This document shows positions 1 to 8,647 of a DNA stretch of 64,000 bases, piece by piece. Within the stretch, counting starts at the first letter, position 1, and each line of letters begins with the position of its first letter. This DNA comes from CBDCVY01 sp965223245. Its GTDB lineage: Bacteria; Nitrospinota; Nitrospinia; Nitrospinales; Nitrospinaceae. The position numbers and the translations under genes were made by a program. The stretch is taken from contig CBDCVY010000013.1 of the NCBI GenBank assembly GCA_965223245.1, positions 3,782,001 to 3,846,000 of the forward strand, in the 5' to 3' direction. The notes below the pieces were generated by a model. The model worked only from the letters and a program-made list of their open reading frames with translations. It was not told the DNA's origin and ran no database searches.

Positions 1-447
1 TTGGAATCAACGCTTTCTTTATTATCTTTGGGAAATCGACTAAAAGATGTTGTCGTGAAAAAAAACTTTCCAAAAGAAGAGTTGATTACTCAAGCAAATT
101 CCCTAAAATTAGAGCAAGCATTTTTAAACTTAATCACAAATGCCTTAGATGCCATGGATGGGGAAAAAAATAAAATATTGACCCTATCTTTAAAAAGCAA
201 TAATAATGAAATTTTATTAAGCTTTAAAGATTCTGGCAAAGGTTTAAGTGAAAATGAACTTCCACATGTTTTTGAACCGTTTTTTACTACAAAAAACATC
301 AAGAAAGGGTTGGGCTTGGGACTTTCAATTTCTTCAAATATAATTAAAGAATTTGAGGGTGCTATCGAGGTAAATAACAATTCCAATCGAGGGGCAGAGT
401 TTATTGTCAAGCTACCTCTCCTACCTGAGCCTGTTAAAACAACTTAA
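1..447 (+). CDS. Sensor histidine kinase, C-terminal part (cut by window edge)
   Basis: Only the ATP-binding end of a two-component sensor kinase is present; the sensor and His-phosphoacceptor parts lie left of the window, so the first codon here is not the true start. The N box (LEQAFLNLITNALDAM), the G1 box (DSGKGLSENE), the F box (FEPFFTTK) and the G2 box (GLGLGLSIS) are all visible, so the ATPase fold looks intact. The stop overlaps the ATG of the following sigma-54 response regulator by one base (TAATG), which makes translational coupling and a kinase-regulator pair very likely. The partner resembles DctD/NtrC regulators, so the kinase is probably DctB/NtrB-like. Its signal cannot be read from this fragment. 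Confidence 0.9.
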   Translation: MESTLSLLSLGNRLKDVVVKKNFPKEELITQANSLKLEQAFLNLITNALDAMDGEKNKILTLSLKSNNNEILLSFKDSGKGLSENELPHVFEPFFTTKNIKKGLGLGLSISSNIIKEFEGAIEVNNNSNRGAEFIVKLPLLPEPVKTT

Positions 448-1814
448 TGAGCGCGCAAGGCAAAGTCATTTTTGTAGATGACGAAAAGCATATCCGTCAC
501 TCCAGAAAACAGACCTTAGAGTTAGTGGGTTATGAGGTTTCCTGTTTCTCTAATCCTAAAGATGCATTGGCTATGATCTCACCCAGGTGGGCTGGCATCA
601 TTGTGACTGATATTAAAATGCCCGATATGGATGGGTTTGAATTTTTGCAACAGGTCATAATGATTGATAAAGAAATCCCAGTGGTTGTTATGACAGGGCA
701 CGGAGATGTACCAATGGCGGTGAAAGCGATGCGTTTGGGAGCCTATGATTTCATTGAGAAACCTTGTTCCTCAGAGCATTTTTTAGAGGCCATCAACCGC
801 GCGATTGAAAAAAGAAAGTTGATTTTAGAGAATCGTATCCTTCGGTCAGAAATTGAATCTCAAAAATCTCCAGGAGTAAAGATTATTGGTAAATCTCCTG
901 CTATCGAACAACTTAAGCAGGTTATAAGGAATGTTGCAGATTCTAACGTTGATGTGTTGATTCAAGGTGAAACGGGTACGGGTAAAGAGTTAATTGCACG
1001 TTACTTGCATGATCAAAGTAAAAGAAGTAAAAAAAGTTTTGTGCCTCTAAACTGTGGGGGGTTCCCGGAAACTATAATTGAAAGTGAACTTTTTGGTCAT
1101 GAAGCTGGGGCTTTCACAGGAGCAGAAGCTCGCCGAATTGGTAAATTTGAGCATGCGGATGGTGGTACTATTTTTTTGGATGAAATTGAAAGTATGCCTC
1201 TCAATTTACAGGTAAAATTATTAAGAGTCATTCAAGAAAGAGTTGTTGAACGGTTAGGGTCAAATGAAATCATCCCAGTCGATATCCGCGTGGTTGCTGC
1301 TTCAAAGGTCGATCTTAAAGAGGCGAGCCAAAAAAATGAGTTTCGAGAAGATTTATTTTATAGATTAAATGTTGTTAAAGTAGATCTGCCTGCCTTGAGA
1401 GAACGTAGAGAAGATATTCCTCTTTTATTCCAGTTTTTTGTCGCGGAAGCATGTGACCGTTATAATTATGAAGTTCCAATTATTTCACGAGACACCATTC
1501 AAAATTTAATGCTCAGGTCCTGGGAAGGAAATGTTCGCGAATTAAAAAATGAAGCTGAAAGATTTGTATTAGGTATGTCATTGAAGACAATTAACGAGGG
1601 TGTGAATCTACCCAAGTTTACCCTAAGTCCGCAGCAGGAAAAAACATTAAGCCTGGCGACGCAAGTAGATATGTTTGAAAAAACCGCAATTGAGCAAGAA
1701 TTAATTCGACAAAAAGGGGATATAAAAAAGACCTATACTGCTTTAGGTATTCCTAGGCAAACTTTATACGACAAAATGAATAAGTACGGACTTAAGCGTA
1801 AAGAATTTATTTAG
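447..1814 (+). CDS. NtrC-family sigma-54-dependent response regulator
   Basis: A three-domain transcription activator. The receiver domain (about 1-120) has the acidic pair D11/D12 and phosphoacceptor D55 in VTDIKMPD. The AAA+ domain (about 145-380) has Walker A GETGTGKE near 174, the sigma-54 contact loop GAFTGA near 221 and the Walker B segment TIFLDEIE. A Fis-type helix-turn-helix lies at the C terminus (IKKTYTALGIPRQTLYDKM). The intact GAFTGA loop implies it remodels sigma-54 RNA polymerase. The receiver-to-AAA linker and length are DctD/NtrC-like. It is the second gene after its kinase. A near-perfect -24/-12 promoter lies about 155 bp downstream, ahead of cheA, so the chemotaxis-like pair is a plausible target. 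That link is inference. Confidence 0.93.
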   Translation: MSAQGKVIFVDDEKHIRHSRKQTLELVGYEVSCFSNPKDALAMISPRWAGIIVTDIKMPDMDGFEFLQQVIMIDKEIPVVVMTGHGDVPMAVKAMRLGAYDFIEKPCSSEHFLEAINRAIEKRKLILENRILRSEIESQKSPGVKIIGKSPAIEQLKQVIRNVADSNVDVLIQGETGTGKELIARYLHDQSKRSKKSFVPLNCGGFPETIIESELFGHEAGAFTGAEARRIGKFEHADGGTIFLDEIESMPLNLQVKLLRVIQERVVERLGSNEIIPVDIRVVAASKVDLKEASQKNEFREDLFYRLNVVKVDLPALRERREDIPLLFQFFVAEACDRYNYEVPIISRDTIQNLMLRSWEGNVRELKNEAERFVLGMSLKTINEGVNLPKFTLSPQQEKTLSLATQVDMFEKTAIEQELIRQKGDIKKTYTALGIPRQTLYDKMNKYGLKRKEFI

Positions 1815-1970
1815 CGCTGTTATTAGGCAAAAATTTTTTATGTGCATGGACTTTCGTTCCAGTTTTAAGAGTAATGTACGAATTTCCATATAATGAGTTT
1901 TTTTAACTTTCCTACCTCTATCAAAATCCTTAAAAAACCCTTCCTTAAAAGACTGCAAAATAATAGTTTT

Positions 1971-1985
1971 TGGCACTTTTTTTGC
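1971..1985 (+). promoter_or_regulatory. Sigma-54 (-24/-12) promoter upstream of cheA
   Basis: The sequence reads TGGCAC, five T, TTGC. It matches the RpoN consensus (TGGCAC-N5-TTGC) at every core position, with the GG and GC dinucleotides correctly ten bases apart. The predicted start is near 1997, leaving a leader of about 90 nt before cheA. It sits directly after a sigma-54 activator gene. Confidence 0.8.
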
Positions 1986-2089
1986 TTAATTGAAATGCAC
2001 ATTCCATTACAATTACAGAAAATTTGAATAAAATCAAGATTCAAATTTCTTGAAATACTGGGTAAAACAAAACATTGAAGGAGATTTCC

Positions 2090-4849
2090 ATGGACGATAT
2101 GTGGCCGATTATCAACGAGTTTTTGACGGAAAGCTACGAGAATCTTGATCAATTAGACCAAGATTTAGTAGAGTTAGAGGCCCATCCGGATGAACAAAGC
2201 TTACTGGCAAGTATATTCAGAACTATTCATACAATAAAAGGAACTTGCGGGTTTTTAGGATTTACCAAATTAGAATCTGTTGCCCATGTCGGAGAAAATC
2301 TTTTAAGTAAACTTCGAGATGGTGAATTGAGTATGACTCCTGCAATCGCAAGTGCACTTCTTTCAATGGTTGACGCAATTCGCCAGGTATTATCTTGCAT
2401 TGAAAAAGATCAAAATGAAGGAGATGTGGATTATTCAGCTTTGGTGGAAACATTGACCCGACTCCAAGCCGGAGAAGATGTTGAGCTTGACGCGGTAACC
2501 CCCACCAAAAAATCCTCTGATAATCCAACCTCAGTCTCTGAAGAATCTAAAAATGATGATTTGGGAGTTGTTGTTTCGTCCGAAGAAAAAACAGAAAATG
2601 CTTCATCATCCGTTGCGGGTTCTTCAGGAAAATCTCCATTAGAACAGTTGGGTGGACATGTTTTTATAGAGTTAACAGTAGATATGCTCTACGACAAATT
2701 AACCAAAGATGAAAGAGTTAAGCAATTTTTTGAGGGATTAGATTTAGTTGTCCTTCGCCGACACATGCGAGAATTTCTAGTAGGTTCACTAAAAGAACCT
2801 TCAGAAGATCTAAGCTCGGAATTAAATGAATCTCATCAAACATTGGCGGAAAAGGGTTTTGTCGATTCCCACTTTGAAGTAGTAATGGAAAATTTGGGAG
2901 CGACACTCCAAGCATTGAATATGAAAGAAGAATTTGCAAGCTTGGTCACTGCCAAAGTTCTCTCAGTTAAGGATAAGTTTTTAAACAAAGGTGAGATGCA
3001 AAATGCTCCTTCTGAACAGCCAAATTCCTCAATGGTTGCCAGTGAGAGTGCCCAACCTAATCAGGAAGCTTCTAAGGAGGAACAACCACAACAAGAGATG
3101 CAGAAAGCGCCTGAAAATAATGAAAACTCTTCTCCCTCTACAAATGAATCCAAACCTTCAAACCCTGGTGCTCCTCCAAGTCGATCCTCTGAAAGTATTC
3201 GTGTCGATGTAGAAATGTTGGATTCGTTAATGAATTTGGTTGGGGAGCTTGTTCTTGCGCGAAATCAAATAATGCAGTTTACAGCAACTGAAAAGGATGC
3301 AACTTTTATTGCTACTACCCAACATCTTAATCAATTGACTACTGAGTTGCAGGAAGGGGTTATGAAAACTCGAATGCAACCCATTGGAAACATATGGAAT
3401 AAGTTCCCTAGGGTGGTTAGAGATTTATCCCATTCTGTCAATAAACAGGTCCGTTTAGAAATGGAGGGAAAGGAAACGGAACTAGATAAAACACTAATTG
3501 AAGCGATCAAGGATCCTCTCACACACATTGTGCGTAACTCTGTGGATCATGGTATTGAATCGCCGGAGGCCCGGCAATCAAAAGGAAAAAATCCGGAAGG
3601 AGTATTAAAGCTTCGTGCTTACCATGAAGGAGGTCAGGTCAATATTGATATTATTGACGATGGAGGCGGCATTGATCCTGAAAAGATCCGCCAAAAAGCA
3701 CTTTCAAAAAGTTTGATCACTCAACAACAATCCACAAAAATGAGTGATCGGGAAGTAGTGAATTTGATTTTTAACCCCGGTTTTTCCACCGCGGAAAAAG
3801 TGTCAAACATTTCCGGTCGTGGAGTAGGAATGGATGTAGTTAAAACCAATATTGAGAAAATTGGCGGAACCGTTGATATCCAAACTAAGGTGAATGAAGG
3901 TACCTCTCTAAAAGTAAAAATACCTCTCACTTTGGCTATTATTCCTGCCTTAGTGGTGAAATGTGGAGGGTGGCGTTATGCGATTCCGCAAGTGAGTTTA
4001 GTTGAATTAGTGAGATTAGAGGCTGACCAAGCTACCCAAGGTATTGAAGAGATACAAGGAGCTCCTGTTTATCGGCTTAGAGGTAATTTGCTTCCATTAG
4101 TCTATCTACACCAGGAGTTGGATGTTTCTCAGCAGTTAGAGGAAGCGGGTGTGATCAATATTGTAGTGCTCCAGGCAGACAAACGACAATTTGGTCTTGT
4201 AGTAGATGGAATTCTCGATACCGAAGAGATTGTCGTAAAACCTCTGAGTAAGCAATTAAAAGGGATTACTGCTTTTGCAGGCGCCACGATAATGGGTGAT
4301 GGGAAAGTGGCTTTAATTTTAGATGTCATGGGCCTGGCTCAGAAAGCACGAGTTTTATCAGAAGCATCTCATGGACAAGCCGCTTCCGATGCAACCGAAA
4401 AATCGGATTCAAACAATGGAGAATTGCAAACTTTATTGATTTTCTCATTAGGACAAGAAGGGCGTATGGCAGTTCCACTTTCCATGGTAGCCCGCTTAGA
4501 AGAATTCAAGCGAGGTACTATAGAGCATTCGGGCGACCAGGATGTGGTTCAATATCGAGGTGAGATAATGCCGCTAATTTATTTATCTGATGTTTTTGGA
4601 GGAATGCGTCCTGAGACAGAAGAAATGCAAGTCATAGTTTATTCTGCACAAGGTCGGAGTGTAGGTGTTGTAGTCGGGGAAATCATTGATATTGTCGAAG
4701 AGATGGTTACAGTTAAACAAGGTTCTGGCGGACAAGGCGTATTGGGATCTGCAGTTGTCCATGGCAAAGTTACCGACTTATTGGATGTTGAAGGGGTTAT
4801 TCGTTCAGCGGATCCCAGTTTTTACGATGAATCATTGATGGTGGGTTAA
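2090..4849 (+). CDS. cheA: CheA-type histidine kinase with an embedded truncated-globin domain
   Basis: Start ATG 2090 is chosen because AAGGAG at 2078-2083 precedes it; an in-frame TTG at 2075 overlaps that site. Domain order (919 aa): Hpt/P1 with phosphoacceptor H47 (HTIKGTCGFLGF); a Ser/Glu-rich linker; residues about 182-300 resembling a group I truncated haemoglobin; a Gln/Pro/Asn-rich linker to about 365; P3 dimerisation helices; P4 ATPase with N box (IVRNSVDHG, near 478), DDGGG (near 522) and GRGVGMD (near 575); then two CheW-like domains (about 616-760 and 778-913). In the globin part Y201 fits TyrB10, FFEGLD and RRHMREFL fit the C-E region, and H249 in NESHQTL fits the proximal HisF8. 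The usual CheY-binding P2 is not seen; the globin sits there. cheW follows 11 bp downstream. Kinase assignment is secure; haem binding is inferred. Confidence 0.92.
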   Translation: MDDMWPIINEFLTESYENLDQLDQDLVELEAHPDEQSLLASIFRTIHTIKGTCGFLGFTKLESVAHVGENLLSKLRDGELSMTPAIASALLSMVDAIRQVLSCIEKDQNEGDVDYSALVETLTRLQAGEDVELDAVTPTKKSSDNPTSVSEESKNDDLGVVVSSEEKTENASSSVAGSSGKSPLEQLGGHVFIELTVDMLYDKLTKDERVKQFFEGLDLVVLRRHMREFLVGSLKEPSEDLSSELNESHQTLAEKGFVDSHFEVVMENLGATLQALNMKEEFASLVTAKVLSVKDKFLNKGEMQNAPSEQPNSSMVASESAQPNQEASKEEQPQQEMQKAPENNENSSPSTNESKPSNPGAPPSRSSESIRVDVEMLDSLMNLVGELVLARNQIMQFTATEKDATFIATTQHLNQLTTELQEGVMKTRMQPIGNIWNKFPRVVRDLSHSVNKQVRLEMEGKETELDKTLIEAIKDPLTHIVRNSVDHGIESPEARQSKGKNPEGVLKLRAYHEGGQVNIDIIDDGGGIDPEKIRQKALSKSLITQQQSTKMSDREVVNLIFNPGFSTAEKVSNISGRGVGMDVVKTNIEKIGGTVDIQTKVNEGTSLKVKIPLTLAIIPALVVKCGGWRYAIPQVSLVELVRLEADQATQGIEEIQGAPVYRLRGNLLPLVYLHQELDVSQQLEEAGVINIVVLQADKRQFGLVVDGILDTEEIVVKPLSKQLKGITAFAGATIMGDGKVALILDVMGLAQKARVLSEASHGQAASDATEKSDSNNGELQTLLIFSLGQEGRMAVPLSMVARLEEFKRGTIEHSGDQDVVQYRGEIMPLIYLSDVFGGMRPETEEMQVIVYSAQGRSVGVVVGEIIDIVEEMVTVKQGSGGQGVLGSAVVHGKVTDLLDVEGVIRSADPSFYDESLMVG

Positions 4850-4860
4850 GGAGGAGATAA

Positions 4861-5307
4861 ATGTCAAACACAACAAAGCAATATTGTACTTTCTATTTAG
4901 ATAATCACTATTTTGGAATCGATGTATTGGATGTACAAGAAGTATTTCGTTTTCAAGAAATGACAGCAGTTCCTTTAGCCCCTAAAGTGATAAGAGGATT
5001 AATCAATCTTCGAGGCCAAATCATTACGGGAATTGATTTACGGCAACGGTTGGCTATGGAAGAAAATTCTGATGAAAACCCCCCTATGAATGTTGTGGTC
5101 CGTACCCAAGAAGATGTAGTGAGTTTATTGGTGGATGAAATTGGGGATGTAATGGAAATTTCTGATGATCATTATGAATCACCTCCTGATACTCTTGATG
5201 AAAAAATTCGAGAATTGATCACAGGTGTATATAAACTTGATGGGAAACTACTATTAGTATTAGATATCAACCGTGTTATGGATTTAAAAACAGCAATGGC
5301 AGCATAA
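4861..5307 (+). CDS. cheW: CheW-like coupling protein
   Basis: A single CheW domain of 148 aa (YCTFYLDNHYFGIDVLDVQEV, then RGLINLRGQIITGIDLRQRL) with normal length and the conserved NLRG turn. It starts 11 bp after cheA, behind a strong GGAGGAG site, so the two form an operon under the sigma-54 promoter. CheW normally bridges CheA and chemoreceptors. No receptor, CheY, CheR or CheB gene is in the window, so partners must be elsewhere, or CheW docks the globin-bearing CheA to another array. Function as a coupling protein is confident; the system it serves is not known from here. Confidence 0.93.
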   Translation: MSNTTKQYCTFYLDNHYFGIDVLDVQEVFRFQEMTAVPLAPKVIRGLINLRGQIITGIDLRQRLAMEENSDENPPMNVVVRTQEDVVSLLVDEIGDVMEISDDHYESPPDTLDEKIRELITGVYKLDGKLLLVLDINRVMDLKTAMAA

Positions 5308-5322
5308 TGGGTTATTGAATCG

Positions 5323-5358
5323 TTTATTTACTGGAGAGCTAAGCCTTCAGTAAATAAA
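5323..5358. terminator. Bidirectional terminator between cheW and glnE
   Basis: Inverted repeat with arms TTTATTTACTG (5323-5333) and CAGTAAATAAA (5348-5358). The pairing extends inward through a G-T wobble (GGAG with CTTC). The T-rich and A-rich flanks suit termination from both converging genes, cheW (plus) and glnE (minus). Confidence 0.6.
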
Positions 5359-5364
5359 ATTCTG

Positions 5365-8300
5365 TTAAAGAGCTGTTCTTAAAAAAGTATCCATTGAATC
5401 TCTATAAAGGGTTCTAACTTTTTTTGTTACTTTTAAATATTCTTCCATAAAAGAGTTTCCTTGTTCTTCGAAGTGATTCCCCGGAAAGCTTAACATTCTA
5501 CCCAATACCCCCAAAGTTTCTTTATCTTTTGGGAGATAATTGGAATACCGCGGATTGAGTAGTCTTAAGGCGCATTCTAGATTCCGGAGAAAGTGATAAT
5601 TTTTTCCAAGCTCTTCTCCCTGTTCGTAAGGCAAAATACCGTAAGATGATAAAATCTGAATTAGATGGAATACATTAGTCTCACGCAATTTAGGATAACG
5701 ATGTCCATTCATCATTTGTAGAATTTGTACCAGGAATTCGATATCTGCAAGGCCTCCAAAACCTAATTTTACATTTTTCCCCTTCTTAACCTCTTGCCCG
5801 ATTTCTTTTTCCATTCTTTCGCGTAATCTGGCAATTTCAATTAAGGAATCGTATTCGAATTTTTTGGGAAAACTAAATTCCTGAACAATTTCAATAAACT
5901 TTTTGCCGACATCGGGATTTCCCGCCACAAAGCGTGCCCGGGTCATTGCTTGTTGTTCCCAAATCTGTCCTCGATTTTTAAAATAATCTTTGTAACCATT
6001 TAAAGAAATTACAAGAGCTCCACGACTTCCTTCAGGTCTTAGATCGGTATCGATTTTGTAAGCAAGACCCTCAGAAGTCATTTCGGTAGAAAGTTGATAT
6101 ACGTTTTGAGCCAGAGAGGAGTACCAACTTACGATATCTCCTTCAATGTGATTTTTAAATTCTTCGTTTTCCTCATAAACAAATACGATGTCTAAATCAG
6201 AACCAAAATTTAATTCCTGACCGCCGAGTTTTCCTAAACCAATGATTGCAAATTGATGAGGAATGGGATCCAATGAATTTTGTAATGATTTATTTGTTAA
6301 AGCTAAACTCAAAACATTTTTCAAATAAATATCTGCCAAATTTGATAGATCTGCCAAAGTCTCTGGAAGTCCTGTTTCACCGATTAAATATTTTATTCCA
6401 ATTCGCAATTCTTCACCGTTCTTAAATTTACGAAGAAAAACATTTTTATTATTTAATCCATCCAGTTTTTGTAATGCGTCGTCTAGATCTTTAGTCATTT
6501 CCTCCGGAGTTTTAAATCGGTAAATGGATCCTGGGTTAGACAATACATCAATTAAATAGGGTCGTTTTACCAGAAGTTGGGAAAGGACTTCACTTCCACC
6601 AAACAAAATTAATAATAATTCTAAGAATTTTTCATTTTCGTTAAACAAAGCTAAGAATGCATCTCTGGATTGACTGGCCTCCACAAACTTAACTAAATTC
6701 TCTATAGCAGAATTTGGGTTAGGCACATTTTTACAAATTTCTAAAAGTGTAGGAAGCATTGAGTAGAAGTCGCGAATACTTCGTTCACTGGGATGAGAAA
6801 ACTTAGGGCCGTCGCGCAAACTTTGTAAGAATGAAAAAGTCCTTTTTGAATTATTAAAATTAAAATCTTTAAGCAATTCCGGGTCGAATCTGGATTCCAA
6901 ATTTTTTTGAGCATCCCACTTCTGAAATGTATGGTCCGCGGCTTTCTGATCTTTGTCTTCTGAAAATAAATTAGCGAACATTTTTGCAACAAAATCGGTA
7001 TGTCTTTCAAATTCTGTGTTCAGTGCTAATATTAGCGCTTCATTGGAAGAGTCATTTAAACCCATTTTTCTTGCCAACACTGCTAAATCAGTTTCATTTT
7101 TGGGTAAGTGGTACGTTTGTAATCCGAATGAAATTTGGACTCTGTTTTCTAGGTTTCTTAGAAATATATATGCTTCTTTTAATCCAAAATATTCCTCTTC
7201 GTTTAAGAATTCACGGTCTCTCAATTTTTTTAATACGTTCAAAGTATTTGCTTCTCGAAGCTGAATGTCTTGACCTCCAAATAAAAGCTGATAGGCTTGG
7301 ACAATAAACTCGACTTCACGAATTCCTCCCGGACCGAGTTTTATATGGCCTTTCTCTAACTTTTTCTTTTTTAAATCTAGATCCACCTTTTTCTTTAGGC
7401 TTTTAATTTCTTCAATGGCATTGAAATCTAAACTTTTTCGATAAATGAAGGGACGAATCATTGTAAAAAACTCTTCTCCTAAATTTTCACTACCGGCTGA
7501 AACTCTAGCTTTGATTAGGGCTTGCCGTTCCCAAGTTCTTCCCCATGATTGATAATAAATTTCACAACTAGTCAGAGAATTTACAATTTCCCCACTTTTG
7601 CCTTCGGGTCGAAGATCGAGGTCTACACGAAAGACGTTACCTTCTGAAGTAATTTCATTAATGGTTTGTGTGACTAATCTTGCAAACTTGGTGTGGTACT
7701 CATGGTTACTGATAGAAGAGATAGATGGATTACCAGGATCCTGGGATTGGGTTTCTCCCATACTTGAACTATATATATAAATAAGGTCAATATCTGAGCT
7801 ATAATTAAGTTCTCTTCCTCCAAGCTTTCCCATTGATAAAACTGTAAACTCTGATTCCAAAATTTCCCCATTTGGCCCTTCATAAAAGGGAGTTCCAAAT
7901 TTCTTTTTTAAAACTTTTTCAGAATAATCGCAGGCAATTTGCAAACAAATATCGGCTAAATCAGATAGGTTCCCAACATTTTCCTTTAAGGTTACTAATC
8001 CCATTAAGTCACGTAAACCTATCCTTATGTATTCACGTTTTTTAAATTTTCTTAACAGGGATGGGATTTGTTCGTTTGAATAATTGACGCCAGCCATTTG
8101 GTAAAATTCACGATAAAGTACGTTTTTAGTTTTAGAAACAGTTAGCATTCCATCTTGGCTTAACCAATCAATATAAGATGGGTTGCTTAAGAGAGTATCA
8201 GTAAGGACTTGGCTTCCGGAAAATAGGGTTATTAGAGTTTTTAAGAATTCCGGAGAAAGAGTTAAAAGAGAGTATAAATGTTCTTTATCTACAATTTTTT

Positions 8301-8544
8301 CTGTAAGTCGGTCAAAGTTGTTTAAGGCCGTATCCGCCTTGTAAGAGTTTTTTAGGCTGGTAAAAAGTGAGGGGAAAAAAGTAGGGTATAAGTCTTTAAA
8401 ATTTGCTTGGAGGTTTATTTTAGAAAAAATTTCCCAAGCCTTTTTCGGTTCATCAAGCTTGAGTTGGCGAAGAACTCCATCAAACCGTTCTTCCCAAGGT
8501 ATTTTTTCAAAAATTAAATGAGGTAAGTCCGTAAGCTCAATCAT
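5365..8544 (-). CDS. glnE: Bifunctional glutamine synthetase adenylyltransferase / deadenylase
   Basis: GlnE attaches AMP to, and removes it from, glutamine synthetase, so tuning nitrogen assimilation. At 1059 aa it has full family length and the duplicated nucleotidyltransferase layout. The N-terminal adenylyl-removing half has LGGRELNYSSDIDLIYIY near residue 240; the C-terminal adenylylating half has LGGQELNFGSDLDIVFVY near 770. Each is followed by a GlnD-PII-uridylyltransferase-type helical region (GPGGIREVEFIVQ and GFGGLADIEFLVQ). It lies downstream of glnA on the same strand, separated by a terminator hairpin. The target tyrosine is present in that GlnA (DKDIYALGPEE), and PII is next door, so the whole regulatory cascade is clustered except the PII uridylyltransferase GlnD. 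Confidence 0.95.
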   Translation of the reverse strand: MIELTDLPHLIFEKIPWEERFDGVLRQLKLDEPKKAWEIFSKINLQANFKDLYPTFFPSLFTSLKNSYKADTALNNFDRLTEKIVDKEHLYSLLTLSPEFLKTLITLFSGSQVLTDTLLSNPSYIDWLSQDGMLTVSKTKNVLYREFYQMAGVNYSNEQIPSLLRKFKKREYIRIGLRDLMGLVTLKENVGNLSDLADICLQIACDYSEKVLKKKFGTPFYEGPNGEILESEFTVLSMGKLGGRELNYSSDIDLIYIYSSSMGETQSQDPGNPSISSISNHEYHTKFARLVTQTINEITSEGNVFRVDLDLRPEGKSGEIVNSLTSCEIYYQSWGRTWERQALIKARVSAGSENLGEEFFTMIRPFIYRKSLDFNAIEEIKSLKKKVDLDLKKKKLEKGHIKLGPGGIREVEFIVQAYQLLFGGQDIQLREANTLNVLKKLRDREFLNEEEYFGLKEAYIFLRNLENRVQISFGLQTYHLPKNETDLAVLARKMGLNDSSNEALILALNTEFERHTDFVAKMFANLFSEDKDQKAADHTFQKWDAQKNLESRFDPELLKDFNFNNSKRTFSFLQSLRDGPKFSHPSERSIRDFYSMLPTLLEICKNVPNPNSAIENLVKFVEASQSRDAFLALFNENEKFLELLLILFGGSEVLSQLLVKRPYLIDVLSNPGSIYRFKTPEEMTKDLDDALQKLDGLNNKNVFLRKFKNGEELRIGIKYLIGETGLPETLADLSNLADIYLKNVLSLALTNKSLQNSLDPIPHQFAIIGLGKLGGQELNFGSDLDIVFVYEENEEFKNHIEGDIVSWYSSLAQNVYQLSTEMTSEGLAYKIDTDLRPEGSRGALVISLNGYKDYFKNRGQIWEQQAMTRARFVAGNPDVGKKFIEIVQEFSFPKKFEYDSLIEIARLRERMEKEIGQEVKKGKNVKLGFGGLADIEFLVQILQMMNGHRYPKLRETNVFHLIQILSSYGILPYEQGEELGKNYHFLRNLECALRLLNPRYSNYLPKDKETLGVLGRMLSFPGNHFEEQGNSFMEEYLKVTKKVRTLYRDSMDTFLRTAL

Positions 8545-8579
8545 GGGTTTCCTAAAACTGAACCCCAGTCAAATAAACT

Positions 8580-8609
8580 ATAACCTCCCTGAAAATTCAG
8601 GGAGGTTAT
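8580..8609 (-). terminator. Hairpin between glnA and glnE
   Basis: Perfect 14-base inverted repeat: ATAACCTCCCTGAA (8580-8593), AA, TTCAGGGAGGTTAT (8596-8609). It sits between the glnA stop and the glnE start. On the minus strand it is followed by a short T-rich stretch, so it should terminate or attenuate glnA transcripts before glnE. Confidence 0.6.
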
Positions 8610-8647
8610 TTAAAATTAACAAAAGATTGTTTTACTAAGAATATGGA

